From assembly GCF_037975245.1 (NCBI RefSeq), contig NC_092577.1:11972013-12036012 (forward strand): DNA of 64,000 nucleotides, given 5' to 3'. Each line of letters opens with the position of its first letter. Within the stretch, counting starts at the first letter, position 1. The stretch is from Apostichopus japonicus. Its lineage: Eukaryota > Echinodermata > Holothuroidea > Aspidochirotida > Stichopodidae. The notes under the pieces were generated by a model. The model was not told the DNA's origin. It saw only the letters and a program-made list of their open reading frames with translations, and searched no databases. Below are positions 24,401 to 36,213 of the stretch, in pieces. A program made the position numbers and the translations under genes.

Positions 24401-25601
24401 TAGGGTAGTTGAATCACGTTTTCCTTAATAGCTCTCGCATTAATTGCTATTTTGTACGTTCTTTACCGATGTTTTTGTTTGACTATACATCTCAATTAGG
24501 AAAGAATAATAGTTCGACGTAAAGCTTAACTCATTCGACTTGTCGATTTCCCATTCAATAATCCTTACTTGTTTGGCAATCTCTCCCATGTGTACGTGAT
24601 TGTTCATCTTAATAAGACCTGTGAAACCATTACACTCTGAGAAGACGTGATTGAACTTGAAAGAAACTTGGCTACGAAGACTACCACGATCAGATTTGTA
24701 ACTTAACGTGATATCTCACTTTGGTAAAAGAAACTAATGAACGTTATAGTGGCCTAATTAACAATGATGTTTTTTCATTAAATTATCAACGTTTGGTAGA
24801 GTACCTCATGCTTATATGCTACGTTCATCTCGGTGACGCATTTGGAACCATTGTGCTCTGAGGAGGTTAGCAGATTAAAGCAGCATTTTGCGTTTGGTCG
24901 CCATTTTTTTTTTTTTTTTTTACATGTCCATCGAGTTTTATATATATATCAATCACAAAACAGCAAACTAAGATATCAGCCAAGTTTTTCCCTGCCAACA
25001 TCGTTAATTGGCGAGTAATTAAGGATATTTGCAGAGAATGAGAAAAGTATCCACGACAAAATTCAACATTTAAAATTAATCGCATACAGTACCCCAAACC
25101 CACTAGTTTGAATTCAACCAATCAGAGAGCAGGTTTAGTTATGAGCCGTTGCTAAAGATATATTCAAGACTTTGCGTTGGCACAACCAGGGAGTTGTTAT
25201 GGAACTCACTGGTACAACTGCCATAAAGACTGTACACAAATCAAGCTTGGTGTTGGATTACGTATTGGTCAATGACGTTCGTAGTGTTTAAATATTCATA
25301 TTATGGGCGAGGTTAATTGGGATCCCAACGGAAAATATCTTGGAGAAAAACAAAATTGAAAGTTGCAAATTTTTCGACTTTTATGCCACCATTTGAAGTA
25401 AGATTTAAAAAGATAAGCTAGTTATGTATGTCGTTATGGCATAGTGGAGTCAGTGAGGTTGAGAAATATCATAGAAAAGGACGCAAAATGCTGCTTTAAG
25501 ACATTGGCGCACATTTGATACCTACATCGATTGGCACTGTTTAGTATCCTGGTTCTAAGACTGACCGAGACTACTCAAGAGTGAACACAGTCTTCATCAT
25601 T
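21481..25601. other. Non-coding stretch between transporter and GPCR relic
   Basis: No gene recognised. From 23150 on it matches the left inverted arm; from about 24080 it also matches the 5' flank of the intact GPCR. Segment 22000-23100 has short frames only. Confidence 0.5.
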
Positions 25602-26225
25602 ATGGATCAAGCAATAACTGTTTACTTACATGAGTCCAGGTGTAATGGTTCTTCGGTGACATATGAACCTGAAATATACCCCATGCCTGGTTCAACGGTA
25701 GCTTTAACAGCCTTCATCCTGCTTTCAGTATTGAATGTAGGCTGATACGGATTGACTATCCTATCGTACACGGGTGATGTAAATCTTAGACAACTATCGT
25801 TTAACTTATTCATATTAAACCTTGCGTTAGCAGACTTATTGGTAGGGATTATCTCGATACCTTTATATGCTTACTTTGACATTTTTCTTCCTTAAGACAA
25901 TTAAACAATAAATACATATACATGGGTAATTTTGGAATGAGGATGTCCTTTCCCAGTTAATCTGTCGGCGTTTACTGTCTTCAAATGAGGATTGATTGCT
26001 TAAGAATGGTCTTTGATCCGATCAAATAAAAAACAAAAAGAGATCAAGTGAGAAAAGGATCTTAACGAAAATGGTTGTCACATGGATTTTAAGTTTGTCA
26101 TACCGTTACCTTAGTCAGAAGACGACTTACGTCATAGTTGTTATTGTTAACTTATTAGGGGAATCCGAAAACGAAGAATAGCTTTCTACAAGCAGCTTCT
26201 CAGGAAGTACTACTAGTTGCTTATT
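25602..26225 (+). pseudogene. Rhodopsin-class GPCR relic, 5' part (copy B)
   Basis: It begins with ATGGATCAAGCAATAAC, as does the intact receptor (its second ATG, 36217), and follows it through TM1, TM2 (NLALADLLVG), TM3 and the ICL2 block (DCLRMVFDPIK) into TM4-ECL2. The frame is destroyed by many stops and small indels, for example the stop in TM1 at the GNG position (TGTAGGCTGATACGG). The copy breaks near 26225, just after the TM4-TM5 region, at the microsatellite tail of the Rex1-like element, and resumes at 32871. Confidence 0.85.
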
Positions 26226-27064
<839 letters not shown>

Positions 27065-28027
27065 GCAAACTTTATTGTCCATTTCAGAAAACGGAAATTA
27101 TTTCCCGTCGACAGTAAACATAAAACATTAGTGAATACAAACACAATCATACAATAAACAAACTATAAGTGAACAGCTACGAGAATAACACTAAATAAGC
27201 AGAACCAGAACAGTAAAAGAGGCAGCACAGAAGGCTGCAAGTGACAGATCACACACTGTGGCCAAATCGCTTTGCACGCGAGTTAAATAAGTGTATTGCC
27301 TCAGGTAAGAAAGAATTACGGAACCTGGACGTTTTAGTATTGGGCACCTGTAATCGTATCCCGGATCTGTTGAAAATGATATGACTATGAAAAGGGTGTG
27401 TGTGATCTTCTTTTATATTTTTTAGTTTCTTCAACAGACTCTCTTCATATATGGTTGAGACTGACGGAAGACTTGAACCAATGCAACGTTCAGCTAACTT
27501 CCGAACACGTTCCAGCTCTGCCCTGTACTTCTTCGGCATACTACCAAAGAAAGATATAATAATGGACGTTATGACACTTTGGATGATTGACTGGTAGAAT
27601 AATTTCATGATGGTATAATTAACTCTGCATTGTTTTAATTTTCTAAGAAAATAAAGTCGTTGGCAGGCTTTACCCTTAACAGCCTTGTGTGAGCATTCCA
27701 ATAAAGTTTATTATCAATATACGTTCCCAGGTACTTGTAGCTTGCTACCCTCTCAACTACTTTGCCATCAATTATGACATGATCGTGGACAATATTTCCT
27801 TTCCTAAAATCAAACACTAGCACCTTAGTTTTATTTATATTTAACATCAGACTGTTACTTTTAAGCCAACCAACAAATTTCTGTACTTCACTAACAAAGG
27901 CAGAGCTGTCATTATTATAAAGAAGACCAGTCAGCACGGTATCATCAGCATATTTGATAATATTGCATTGGTCACTCGATATTACACAATCATTTGTGTA
28001 TAAGCAGAACAGCACTGGTGAGAGCAC
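27065..28027 (-). mobile_element. Rex1/CR1-like non-LTR retrotransposon, C-terminal part
   Basis: On the minus strand two frames give the end of a reverse transcriptase: CVLSPVLFCLYTND, the IIKYADDTVL active site, LNINKTKVLVFDFR, VASYKYLGTYID and, after a frameshift near 27690, ACQRLYFLRKLKQ ..YQSIIQSVIT.. TSRFRNSFLPEAIHLFNS. This ordering is typical of Rex1/Babar and related CR1-superfamily elements. A 185-base 3' UTR follows with an AATAAA signal (27071-27076), then an ATCT tail. The frame continues across the CACTA-like insertion at 32824-32870 (TGAPQGC). It is 5'-truncated and frameshifted. Confidence 0.85.
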
Positions 28028-31000
28028 ACACTGAAAAAATAAACTAGTCAATATTGCCACGGACTAACGTTAAATTAGTCTATAACGTTAGTCAATGCAC
28101 ACGGACTAGCAAAAATCTTCGTTTCATCGCTGCTTCTTAGTTAGTTTACACTGACTAAGGAAAATATAATCGCAGCTTAGTCGGTGGCGACGGACTAAGG
28201 TATTTTAACCCATGGACTAAGAACGATACGGACACCCGATTTACGCCATAATCGTAGCTTAGTCGGTGTCGACGGACTAATGTATTTTAACCCAATTCGA
28301 TTCACTTCAATTTGGAAACCGAGAGGCAACGGCAGCTTGCTGGGCTTGGCATAGTTTCATACGATCACTCTAAGCAACTTTCAACCGTAAATCACCCAAG
28401 AAGGTCTTTAGAAGAATGGAGGTATTAACTGCATCATCGGCCTACCTGTTATTCCTTTAACTTGAAGGTAAAATTAAAGTTAATTGTTAGGCCACTGGCA
28501 CTAGTACTGTATTATGGTTAGTGTAACGCTACCGTTGTCACGTTGGCGTTTCGCAATACACAAGTGCAATGACAGTGAGTAGCCTATAGGCTTCTACTGG
28601 GTACTGCAGTGCATTCTCAACACTAAAGTGTGCATCCTAAACACCAATTAACAATGTGTTATGTGTGTATTGGGCTAGATTGAACAGTGGCACATAATCT
28701 TCTTATTTATTCCCAAACAAATGCTGGAACTATAAGGCTCAATAGTTTATTTGAAGTCTACACTCATTTGGTAAAGATTTCCTGTAATTTCCCATGTGAA
28801 TCTAAATGGGTAGGCTTTGTGATATTGAATAAGCAAGGCTAGACCTTCAAACGTACAGTCACAGTAGGCTGAACAAATTATGTTGGCTAGTCAACGGTAT
28901 TATATGTTGCGAGCAGTCAGGATGCACGCTTCAGTTCTATTTAACCTTTTCATTTATCATTTTTTAGTATTTAATTTCCGGTCACGCCCAGGAAACAATT
29001 GCGACATTCCTTCACGGTCGACTTGCTTACTGTAAGAAGTATTAACCGTTTTTTCTCAGGCAAGCTTGATAGTCTGAAGTTATTATAACATGTGCTTTTA
29101 GTATACTGCCAAAAGAGTAAGTTGTTGTATTTGTATTGATATTTTATGTAGAAGTAACGGAAAATTTAGTATGTTTAGTTTGGTCTAATTGCACGTTTTT
29201 TTTTTCTGTCCAATGTAGTGCAGGGTTCACTTGCGCGAATTCAAATTATTCTGTTTATGTATATGTATATGCATCGATTCTTAGATTATGATGTTTTTTT
29301 GACATTTATTTGTAATTCAAGCATATCTGTTTAGTAGCAAAGTGTAAAGGTTAAGATTAATTAGTTTTCTCTTTTTGATCCTAGATTGAATGAAACTCAT
29401 TGGCGTAAATAATAGATCAGATGATACAGTTTAACGCAGTTGCTAAAACTCTGGGTATTCTCTAGTCTTCGCCTGTCCATTATATACTTTAGTACTACTA
29501 GTAAGACTATATCAAAACGACCGAAGACAAACTTAGTGTAACAAAATACTGATTCTCCTCTAGCCTAGGTCTAAACAGGCTTGTTATGTGAGCAAGCAAA
29601 ATAACAACTAAAAACGATTAGGCCTATAAATAAGTTGGCTCAGTGCATTTCTGTTTCTAAAATTTTATATTTTTAAAGATCATAAAAACAAACAAAGATT
29701 TAGCCCATGTCTTATTATCTCTGTATTCTGGGCATTTGATTCTGGTTGCAATGGTGATGACACTCTCGTTCAAATTTTCAGCTTTATACAGTCTGCTTCA
29801 AACTTTGGGATTGTTTTTAGAGACTATAGTGGAAGCAAATCTCACATAACTTTGTGGTGACAACTTTATTATTTTTTTTTTCAAATGATGAATACTTTGC
29901 TGTTTCTTTCTTCCAGCAGGAATTGAAAAGCCAAATATCTAAGTCATGGGTGAGCTTTCCTGTGATGTACGACACCAGTGTGGAGGCAACAACAGAAGAG
30001 GAGAACTGTGTTATATATGGCTTAAAGACATGTTTTAAGATGATATATTGGTACCCTTCGCAGAACAAAAGAGTTTATCCAAGACTCCAAAAAGCAAAGG
30101 AACAAGTACCATAGAGAAAAAAGATGGAAGAGTGAGTTTAACTATTGTACCCAACTGTTTAATGATATTTAAGATACTTTTCATAACCTGTTTTAAATAA
30201 AAAAAACAGTCTAGTATATCATTTACGTGCAAGCTTCATAAGTTTGGTCAAATTTTCACTGATCTGTAGAGGGGTAGTCGAGAGGGTTTGGTTAGCTGGG
30301 AAGGTAACCAATTGCCTGGTACATCACAATGTTCACAATGCATTCCTGTATATGAAACCTGATGACTGGCAAACCGACTGTGGTGGATGTGGCTGGGAGA
30401 GCAATTTTAAAGTCACCTAATAGCTAACCTAGAGCAGCTTTCATGGTAACCACATCAAAGTAAGAACAATGTGTCAGGTATGGCCCCAAGAGCAACAAAT
30501 GGCCATTGCCAGTAATTATTGGTGGTGGGGTACCCCTGCCAGTGATCTATAATTGACCCCTCACGGCTGACCTAGGTCAGCTCATGAGGTAACCACTTGA
30601 AACCTACTGGAAAATGTTGGTTAGGACTTCAGATACAAGGGATGGGCATTGCCAGTAATTTTTATTGGTGGGGTACCCCTGCTAGTAGACCCCCAATATG
30701 CCCATCCCCTCATTGACCTAGGTGAGCTCATGATTTGACCCGTTGAAACCTACAGGAAAATGATAGGTATCACTTCATATGTAAGGATGGGCATTTCCAG
30801 TATTTTATATTGGTGGGCCACCACTGCCAGAGTCCGCCCATCCCTTACATATAGAATCCTGTCAATAATTTTCCAGTAGTTTTCAACTGGTTAAATCATG
30901 AGCTGACCTAGATCAATGAGGGGAGGGGGGGGGCTTTTTGGGGGTCTACTGGCAGGGGTACCCCACTAATATAAATTACTGGAAATGCCCATCCCTTACA

Positions 31001-32823
31001 TATATATAGAGTCCTGCCAATCATTTTACAGTAGTTTTCAACTGGTTACCTCATGAGCTAATCTAGGTCAATGGGGGATGGGCATTTTGGGGGTCTACTG
31101 ACAGGGTTACCCCACCAATATAAATGACTGGAAATGCCCATCCCTTACATATGAAGTGATACCTATCATTTTCCAGTAATTTTTCAACTGGTTATCTCAT
31201 GAGCTGACCTAAGTCAATGAGGGAATGGGCATTTTGGGGGTCTACTGGCAGGGGTACCCCCCCCCCCAATATAAATTACTGGAAATTCCCATCCCTTACA
31301 TATGAAGTGATACCATTTTCCAGTAGTTTTCAACTGGTTACATCATGAGCTCATCTAGGTCAATGGGGGATGGGCATTTTGGGGGTCTACTGGCAGGGGT
31401 ACCCCACCAATAAAAATTACTGGCAATGCCCATCAGTTGTATCTGAAGCCCTAAGCAACATTTTCCCGTAGGTTTCAAGTGGTTACCTCATGAGCTGACC
31501 TAGGTCAGCCTTGAGGAGTCAATTATAGATCACTGGCAGGGGTACCCCACCACCAATAATTACTGGCAATGGCCATTTGTTGCTCTTGGGGCCATACCTG
31601 ACATATTGTACTTACTTTGATGTGTTACCATGAAAACTGATCTAGGTTAGCTATCAGGTGACTTTAAAATTGCTCTCCCAGCCACACCCACCACAGTCGG
31701 TTTGCCAGTCGTCTGGTTTCATATACAGGAATGCACTGTGAACATTGTGATGTACAAGGCAATTGGTTACCTTCCCAGCTAACCAAACCCTCTGGGATCC
31801 CGGTCTATTGGGATCATTATTAACATGATTAACATAATTATTAAGCTTTGAGAAATAACTTGGTGTTATGCTGTGCAAAGCTAATAATAATTTGGTAAAG
31901 CTGCTATTCCTGGCTTATAATTTGAGGGACCTAGATTTAAATGTATACCTCCCAATATGTTATAAACTTTTAATGTAAATGTATGTTTATGATAATGTGA
32001 GTTATCATGTGCTATATCTGTATCTGTGCTTACACGTATATCATATTTTCTGTCCACAGGTCAATAATGGTGCAGATTTTGGCTTCCTGAAGACAAGTGG
32101 GAGGCCATTTGTAGTTAAGAGAAACACTCTTTGTTCGTGAAGACTTAACTGGTGTCGATTTGGGGTACCACTTTAAAACGAAAGTCATGAGGAACCCTTG
32201 CCCAAGATTCAACTTTGCATTATTGTGCAGTGCTATACTTTTGCGATTCATGTTTGATCCATTAACTTGTCTTAACTTTGTTGGAAAAAAAAATCAGATT
32301 TTCAGATTTTATTTACAGTGATTTCTTCTCTATCTGTCGAAAGTCAGCCTTTTGTAGACATCAGAAGTTTGATCAGAAATAAATACTGCCAACGTACACA
32401 TTATTTGTGTTTCTTCTGCTCTCTTTTCTTTCAGTGATGCTAGTCAGTGAAACTAGTCGGGTTTAATTCTTTCAGTGAATCTAGTCAGTGCAACTAGTCA
32501 GTCGATACCGACTAAGAAAGGTTAGTCGGGAGAGGCACCATCCTGACTAATGTAAAACCTGCTATAAACTAGTCGGTGGCTCATATAAATTAGTCGGTAA
32601 AGACCGACTAATGTCACCAACTAATGTAACTGACTAATATACATTTACCAACTAAGAAATTGTTGATGGACTAAGCTGACGGACTAAGATGACCGACTAA
32701 GAAATCCAACTGACTAAGGAATAAATTAGTCGGTATAGCAACTGACTAAGGCTATGTTAGTCGGGAGAGGCACCAGATGGACTAACGTTTTGTTAGTCGG
32801 TGAACCAATTTAAGTTTTCAGTG
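28028..32823. mobile_element. CACTA-like (CMC) DNA transposon, 4.8 kb, non-autonomous or decayed
   Basis: The ends are inverted repeats CACTGAAAA (28028-28036) and TTTTCAGTG (32815-32823), flanked by CA on both sides (28026-28027 and 32824-32825). Removing the element restores the reverse-transcriptase reading TGAPQGC|VLSPVLF of the host element. Both ends carry dense subterminal repeats of GACTAAG/CTTAGTC, about 12 in the first 270 bases and more than 25 in the last 430. CACTR ends, short target duplications and subterminal repeat clusters define the CACTA-Mirage-Chapaev group. No transposase was recognised inside. Two exon-like frames occur (about 29920-30114 and about 32061-32140, each after a plausible splice acceptor), and there is a 1.5-kb inverted repeat. 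Confidence 0.85.
30281..31793. repeat. 1.5-kb inverted repeat with internal 150-base tandem units
   Basis: The outer ends AGAGGGTTTGGTTAGC.. (30281) and ..GCTAACCAAACCCTCT (31793) are reverse complements, and the match continues inward for several hundred bases. The inner part is built from a unit of about 150 bases (key words CATCCCTTACATAT, GGTCTACTGGCAGGGGTACCCC, GAGCTGACCTAGGTCA). There are about five copies in the right half (near 30838, 30988, 31139, 31290, 31432) and two to three inverted copies in the left half. As RNA it would fold into a long double-stranded hairpin. Confidence 0.85.
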
Positions 32824-32870
32824 CACATCCCTGGGGGGCACCCGTACTAATGACACACTGGTCAGATCTG
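32824..32870 (-). mobile_element. Rex1/CR1-like retrotransposon, 5' remnant beyond the CACTA-like insertion
   Basis: On the minus strand it reads VISTGAPQGC, the residues that precede VLSPVLF at 28027. The element is 5'-truncated here at about 32870, where GPCR sequence resumes. Confidence 0.8.
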
Positions 32871-33262
32871 AAATTTTTCTTACAACTGAGTAGACACGTA
32901 TGGCTGCTCTCGGTCAATTTCGAGAAACAATTAATGTTAAACATATACATGTTGAGATGACTACAGGTGTCCACTCAGAAAACATCAGTGTTTCACAGTT
33001 GACATCAGACGTCCAAGACAAGACAGCATTCGGACGACATGGAAGGATAACATTTTTTTATTTTTTATTTTTTTGTTTATTTATCTTGTTGGATTCCGGC
33101 AAACGTATTGACCTTTCTAGTAACTATAGATATGTGTATTCGAATTCCACCTCCAGCTACCACATTCAGGTTTTTTATTTACTTACTAATTCAGATATGA
33201 ATTCGTTTATATATGCAGTAACTAACAAATTGTTTTGGAAAGCAATAGTTTTCATAGGTTAA
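32871..33262 (+). pseudogene. Rhodopsin-class GPCR relic, 3' part (copy B)
   Basis: It resumes at the TM5/ICL3 boundary (..ACTGAGTAGACACGTATGGCTGCTCTCGGTCA) and follows the intact receptor's ICL3 (HSENISVSQLTSDVQDKTAF), a damaged TM6 in which the region before LDSGKRID is shortened and T-rich, and TM7 (SDMNSFIYAVTNKLFWKAIV, where the intact copy has SAINPFIYAVTN). The frame is open for 120 codons from 32900, but NP of NPxxY reads NS and the CWxP motif is lost. About 40 bases of TM5 are missing at the insertion point. Confidence 0.85.
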
Positions 33263-34750
33263 AAATGCGATACCAATCAGTTTCATCGGATCTGTAACTC
33301 CGTTGTAAATAGGAAAATACAAGCTGACTGTATTGCAATGAATTTGTAATGAATAAGAACAACTCTCCAAACTCAATATTCATAGTTTGACACTTTTGAG
33401 ATATTTGTTAATAAATGTAACAGTTTGGCTTTACAATTTTACTCTACTATTAACGTCGATAAAATAGGCTTACGTTACCATTATCTAGCACCTACAAATC
33501 ACGTGATATACAACGTTTCATATTACTTAAAGGTGCACTTTCTTTGACATTGATACATGGTAGTCTAATGTGCTCGAATGTCCAATACTTTACAATGGCT
33601 AATAGTGTTTTAAGTCGCTAATAATAGTTAATGTATCGATCAATTATTTATTTTGATGAGTGCATATTTTAATGAACTTTGGGATATTTGAACAGCAAAG
33701 TGTATAGTATTGTATTTACCAAGCTGGTTATTGATAAAACAAAGATACTCTCAGATATGATTTATTTATATACATGTTCATTCGCGAGTGATTAAATACC
33801 CCATTTGGTTCCTACAACTCCATCATAGAGGCACTTTTCAGTTTGAATTCGTTATTTATCTTACTGTCCAAACATATTTCGCACATCAACAAGTAAAGAG
33901 TATTACATTTCCCCCACAAAAGGAACTTTCATAACGAAAGTGTAGTTTGCATTTACAAGAAATGATCTTAAAGAGTCATTTTTAACCAAACAATTTATTG
34001 TGCGTCATATTTGTGATGTGGGTACTTTTGAGGGTTCAAGAACTCTGGTTGGACAGCTGGGGGGGGGGGGGGGTTCTGACCCTTTCTTTATCTGAACTGC
34101 ACGGCTCTCTGTTTCTTTCCTCGTAATTTCTAAAACTGTTAAAGAGTACAATAATATTATCATTCTCATTTCCTTTTTTTCGTTAACTTTTATACCTTTA
34201 ATGACATTCGATTGCCTTTAAACTGTTCGTTATTAAATCAAGTGTAAACCAAGTAAAACCACTGATGACATCAAAACTATTGTTGCTCCTTTGTATCGGA
34301 AGTTCTATAAACTTTGGTTTGCCCACTGCGTACTGAATGATTTCAGCCGCATATAACCGTCTGACGAATTAGGATACCATAAGACTTATTCAACTAACTA
34401 CTTTGTTACGTAACATTTTCTCGGCCTTTTGGCTAAGATCATGTGTAGTATCTGTTCCCTTCGGGAATGGTGATACACACCTGACGATGATCACACAGTC
34501 ACAGTCCCGATGCAAGGGGACTGGGGCTGAGAGCGGATCAGTCGTTTGGTAGTTTGGTTTTCGTGCCCAGGTTCTTTCCTGGGTGACTTTTTCTTAAAAA
34601 GTATTTTCTCAATCTGGTATTGTCATATGATTGCCGAAGCGAACGTATAAGTATGCCATTATGCCCTCAGAAGTGTTATTGCTCAATGTTTTATCACTGT
34701 CACGAATGTCATTTTATTTGTTTGTTTAAAAAAAAATCTTTAATTTTTTG
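33263..34750 (+). repeat. Tandem-duplicated 3' flank of GPCR copy B
   Basis: Non-coding DNA matching 37320-39290 downstream of the intact receptor; for example, 33420-33540 and 37805-37920 share ACTATTAACGTCGATAAAATA. It shows that copies B and C arose by tandem duplication of a gene-plus-flank unit. The SINE at 34415-34602 is present only in this copy. Confidence 0.8.
34415..34602 (+). ncRNA. SINE with a U2 snRNA-derived head (copy 1)
   Basis: The first 40 bases (from TTCTCGGCCTTTTGGCTAAG, 34418) match the 5' end of U2 snRNA with about one difference, including the branch-point pairing sequence GTGTAGTA. After TCTGTTC the sequence leaves U2 and forms a different body: a hairpin around TTCCC/GGGAA inside GTGTAGTATC..GTGATACACAC, a CAGTCCC/GGGACTG stem and a CCCAGG/CCTGGG stem near the 3' end. 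ATTTTCTC occurs at 34415-34422 and again at 34603-34610, a likely 8-base target duplication overlapping the head. The paralogous flank near 39160 lacks the insert. snRNA-headed SINEs (SINEU class) are known. A working U2 gene is excluded because stem-loops II-IV and the Sm site are absent. Confidence 0.75.
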
Positions 34751-36213
34751 ACCTGTTGCATACCCCTGTGGATTCTGTATCGACAATGTTCCTGACAGAA
34801 TGTACGTCTCGTTAGTTACATAATTGGTACCTTCTATCAAAGATAGATCCTGGGGAAAGAATTCCCAAATAACTTTTTCCACTCTCAACCACAATTCTGT
34901 CTTACATGGAAACCGTATGATCATGACAATGGTACGTCAAGTAATTACAACGTGTCCTTTCGAAATATAATATATACACAACACATGTCTAGGTTAAAGG
35001 TTGGAGAGCGATCCTCTGTTTATTGTGCATCTGAACTGAAAAGAATGTATACTACATCGATTATTATAGTTGTTATCACGTTGTCTTGTTAACTTTGAAA
35101 TGGTTCGTGATCTTAGGATTTAATGATTTTCGAAACAATATCATCATAAAAAAGACATTATAGAAAGTATCCATGCGTATTGGCTCACTGCACTTATGAC
35201 ATAAAATATCGCATTGAAAACGTTGTGTTAATAAAGCGTTTGCAAAGTGTTTAATCGGAGTGGATAATTTCCTTGCAGCACAATTTGTTTTAATGGACTG
35301 CAAATTGGTATTTACTTCATTTTGCGAATGGAAAATAATAAACTTGGCACTCAGTAGCTTTGGAATTGCTATCTTGTCAGTTTCTGTTTACCATAGTATA
35401 GTTCTTTGACAGTGCAACTGACTTTGAAACCTTCGTATTGTTTCACAGCAAAGAACTTCGCGTTTAAAACGTTGTGTTTAATCGTAGTCGATAAATTCCT
35501 GGCAGCACAAAGAAAAAATTAATGGATTGCAGATTTGTATTTACTTCGTTTTTCGAGTGGAAGATAATAAACTTTATACTCAATCGTTTGCTCGTTGCTG
35601 TCTTCAAAATAAAATTGCTATCTGCCAGTTTCTTTATACCATATTCTAGTTGTTTGACAATACAACTCACTTCGGAAACAAGAATGATAAAGCGACAGAA
35701 CGTCATTAGTTAACTCACTTGACTGGCCGTTTTCCTTCCGATTGGTCAATGTTTACTTGACAATCTACATCATGTGATCTTGTGTGAGCGTACGTGTTTG
35801 ATCATTTTATTGAAGTCGTAGAAGCAATGAAGGCATGATAATGTAACTCGATAACGCCGTAACGCCTACGTGTTTTCATACCAAACATAGTTGAAATTAT
35901 AAGGAATCTGGCAACGAAAATTATTACGACCCACCTTATAATTTAACGTGTTTCTTTTACTTGGGAAAGCAAAATAGATTTTACCTAATTGGTGGAATCA
36001 CTACCACAGACTACTGATTTTCATTCAGTAATCACTCCTAAGCAGACTACAATACTGCCATGTGTCGGTATGTGAATCCACTGAGCTCTTACGAGGTAAC
36101 GCGATACAGACCTTGGTGTGCATGTATTATTTACATTAATTAATTGGTCCAGTTCGGAGTCCTTTTTTTCTAAGACGGCTTGAGAATACATTACAACGAA
36201 CGAGGTCTACGTC
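34751..36213 (+). repeat. 5' flank of the intact GPCR, duplicated elsewhere
   Basis: No gene. It resembles 24080-25600 and, inverted, 300-1200; shared words include GACAAT.TTCCTGACAGAAT near 34780 and 24115. It probably contains the promoter of the receptor gene, but no clear TATA box can be assigned. Two copies of a smaller unit are seen near 35280-35350 and 35520-35640 (ATGGA.TGCA.ATT.GTATTTACTTC). Confidence 0.6.

Larger units (their letters stand above)
20020..25910 (+). repeat. Right arm of the inverted segmental duplication
   Basis: This is the longer arm, matching 1-2530 in inverted orientation. It holds the intact transporter, about 4 kb of non-coding DNA and the start of GPCR copy B. 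Stretches 21490-23100 have no counterpart in the left arm and were either deleted there or gained here. The part from about 24080 also resembles 34750-36210, the 5' flank of the intact GPCR. Confidence 0.7.

Noticed and set aside
29817-30114. Transposase of the first CACTA-like element
   Set aside because: Short frames with no CMC transposase motif; only a weak exon-like piece.
30838-31440. CRISPR-like array
   Set aside because: The regularly spaced repeats are 150-base tandem units within an inverted repeat of a eukaryotic transposon; there are no spacers or cas genes.
34415-34602. A functional U2 snRNA gene
   Set aside because: Only the first 40 bases match U2; stem-loops II-IV and the Sm site are missing, and flanking repeats point to insertion.
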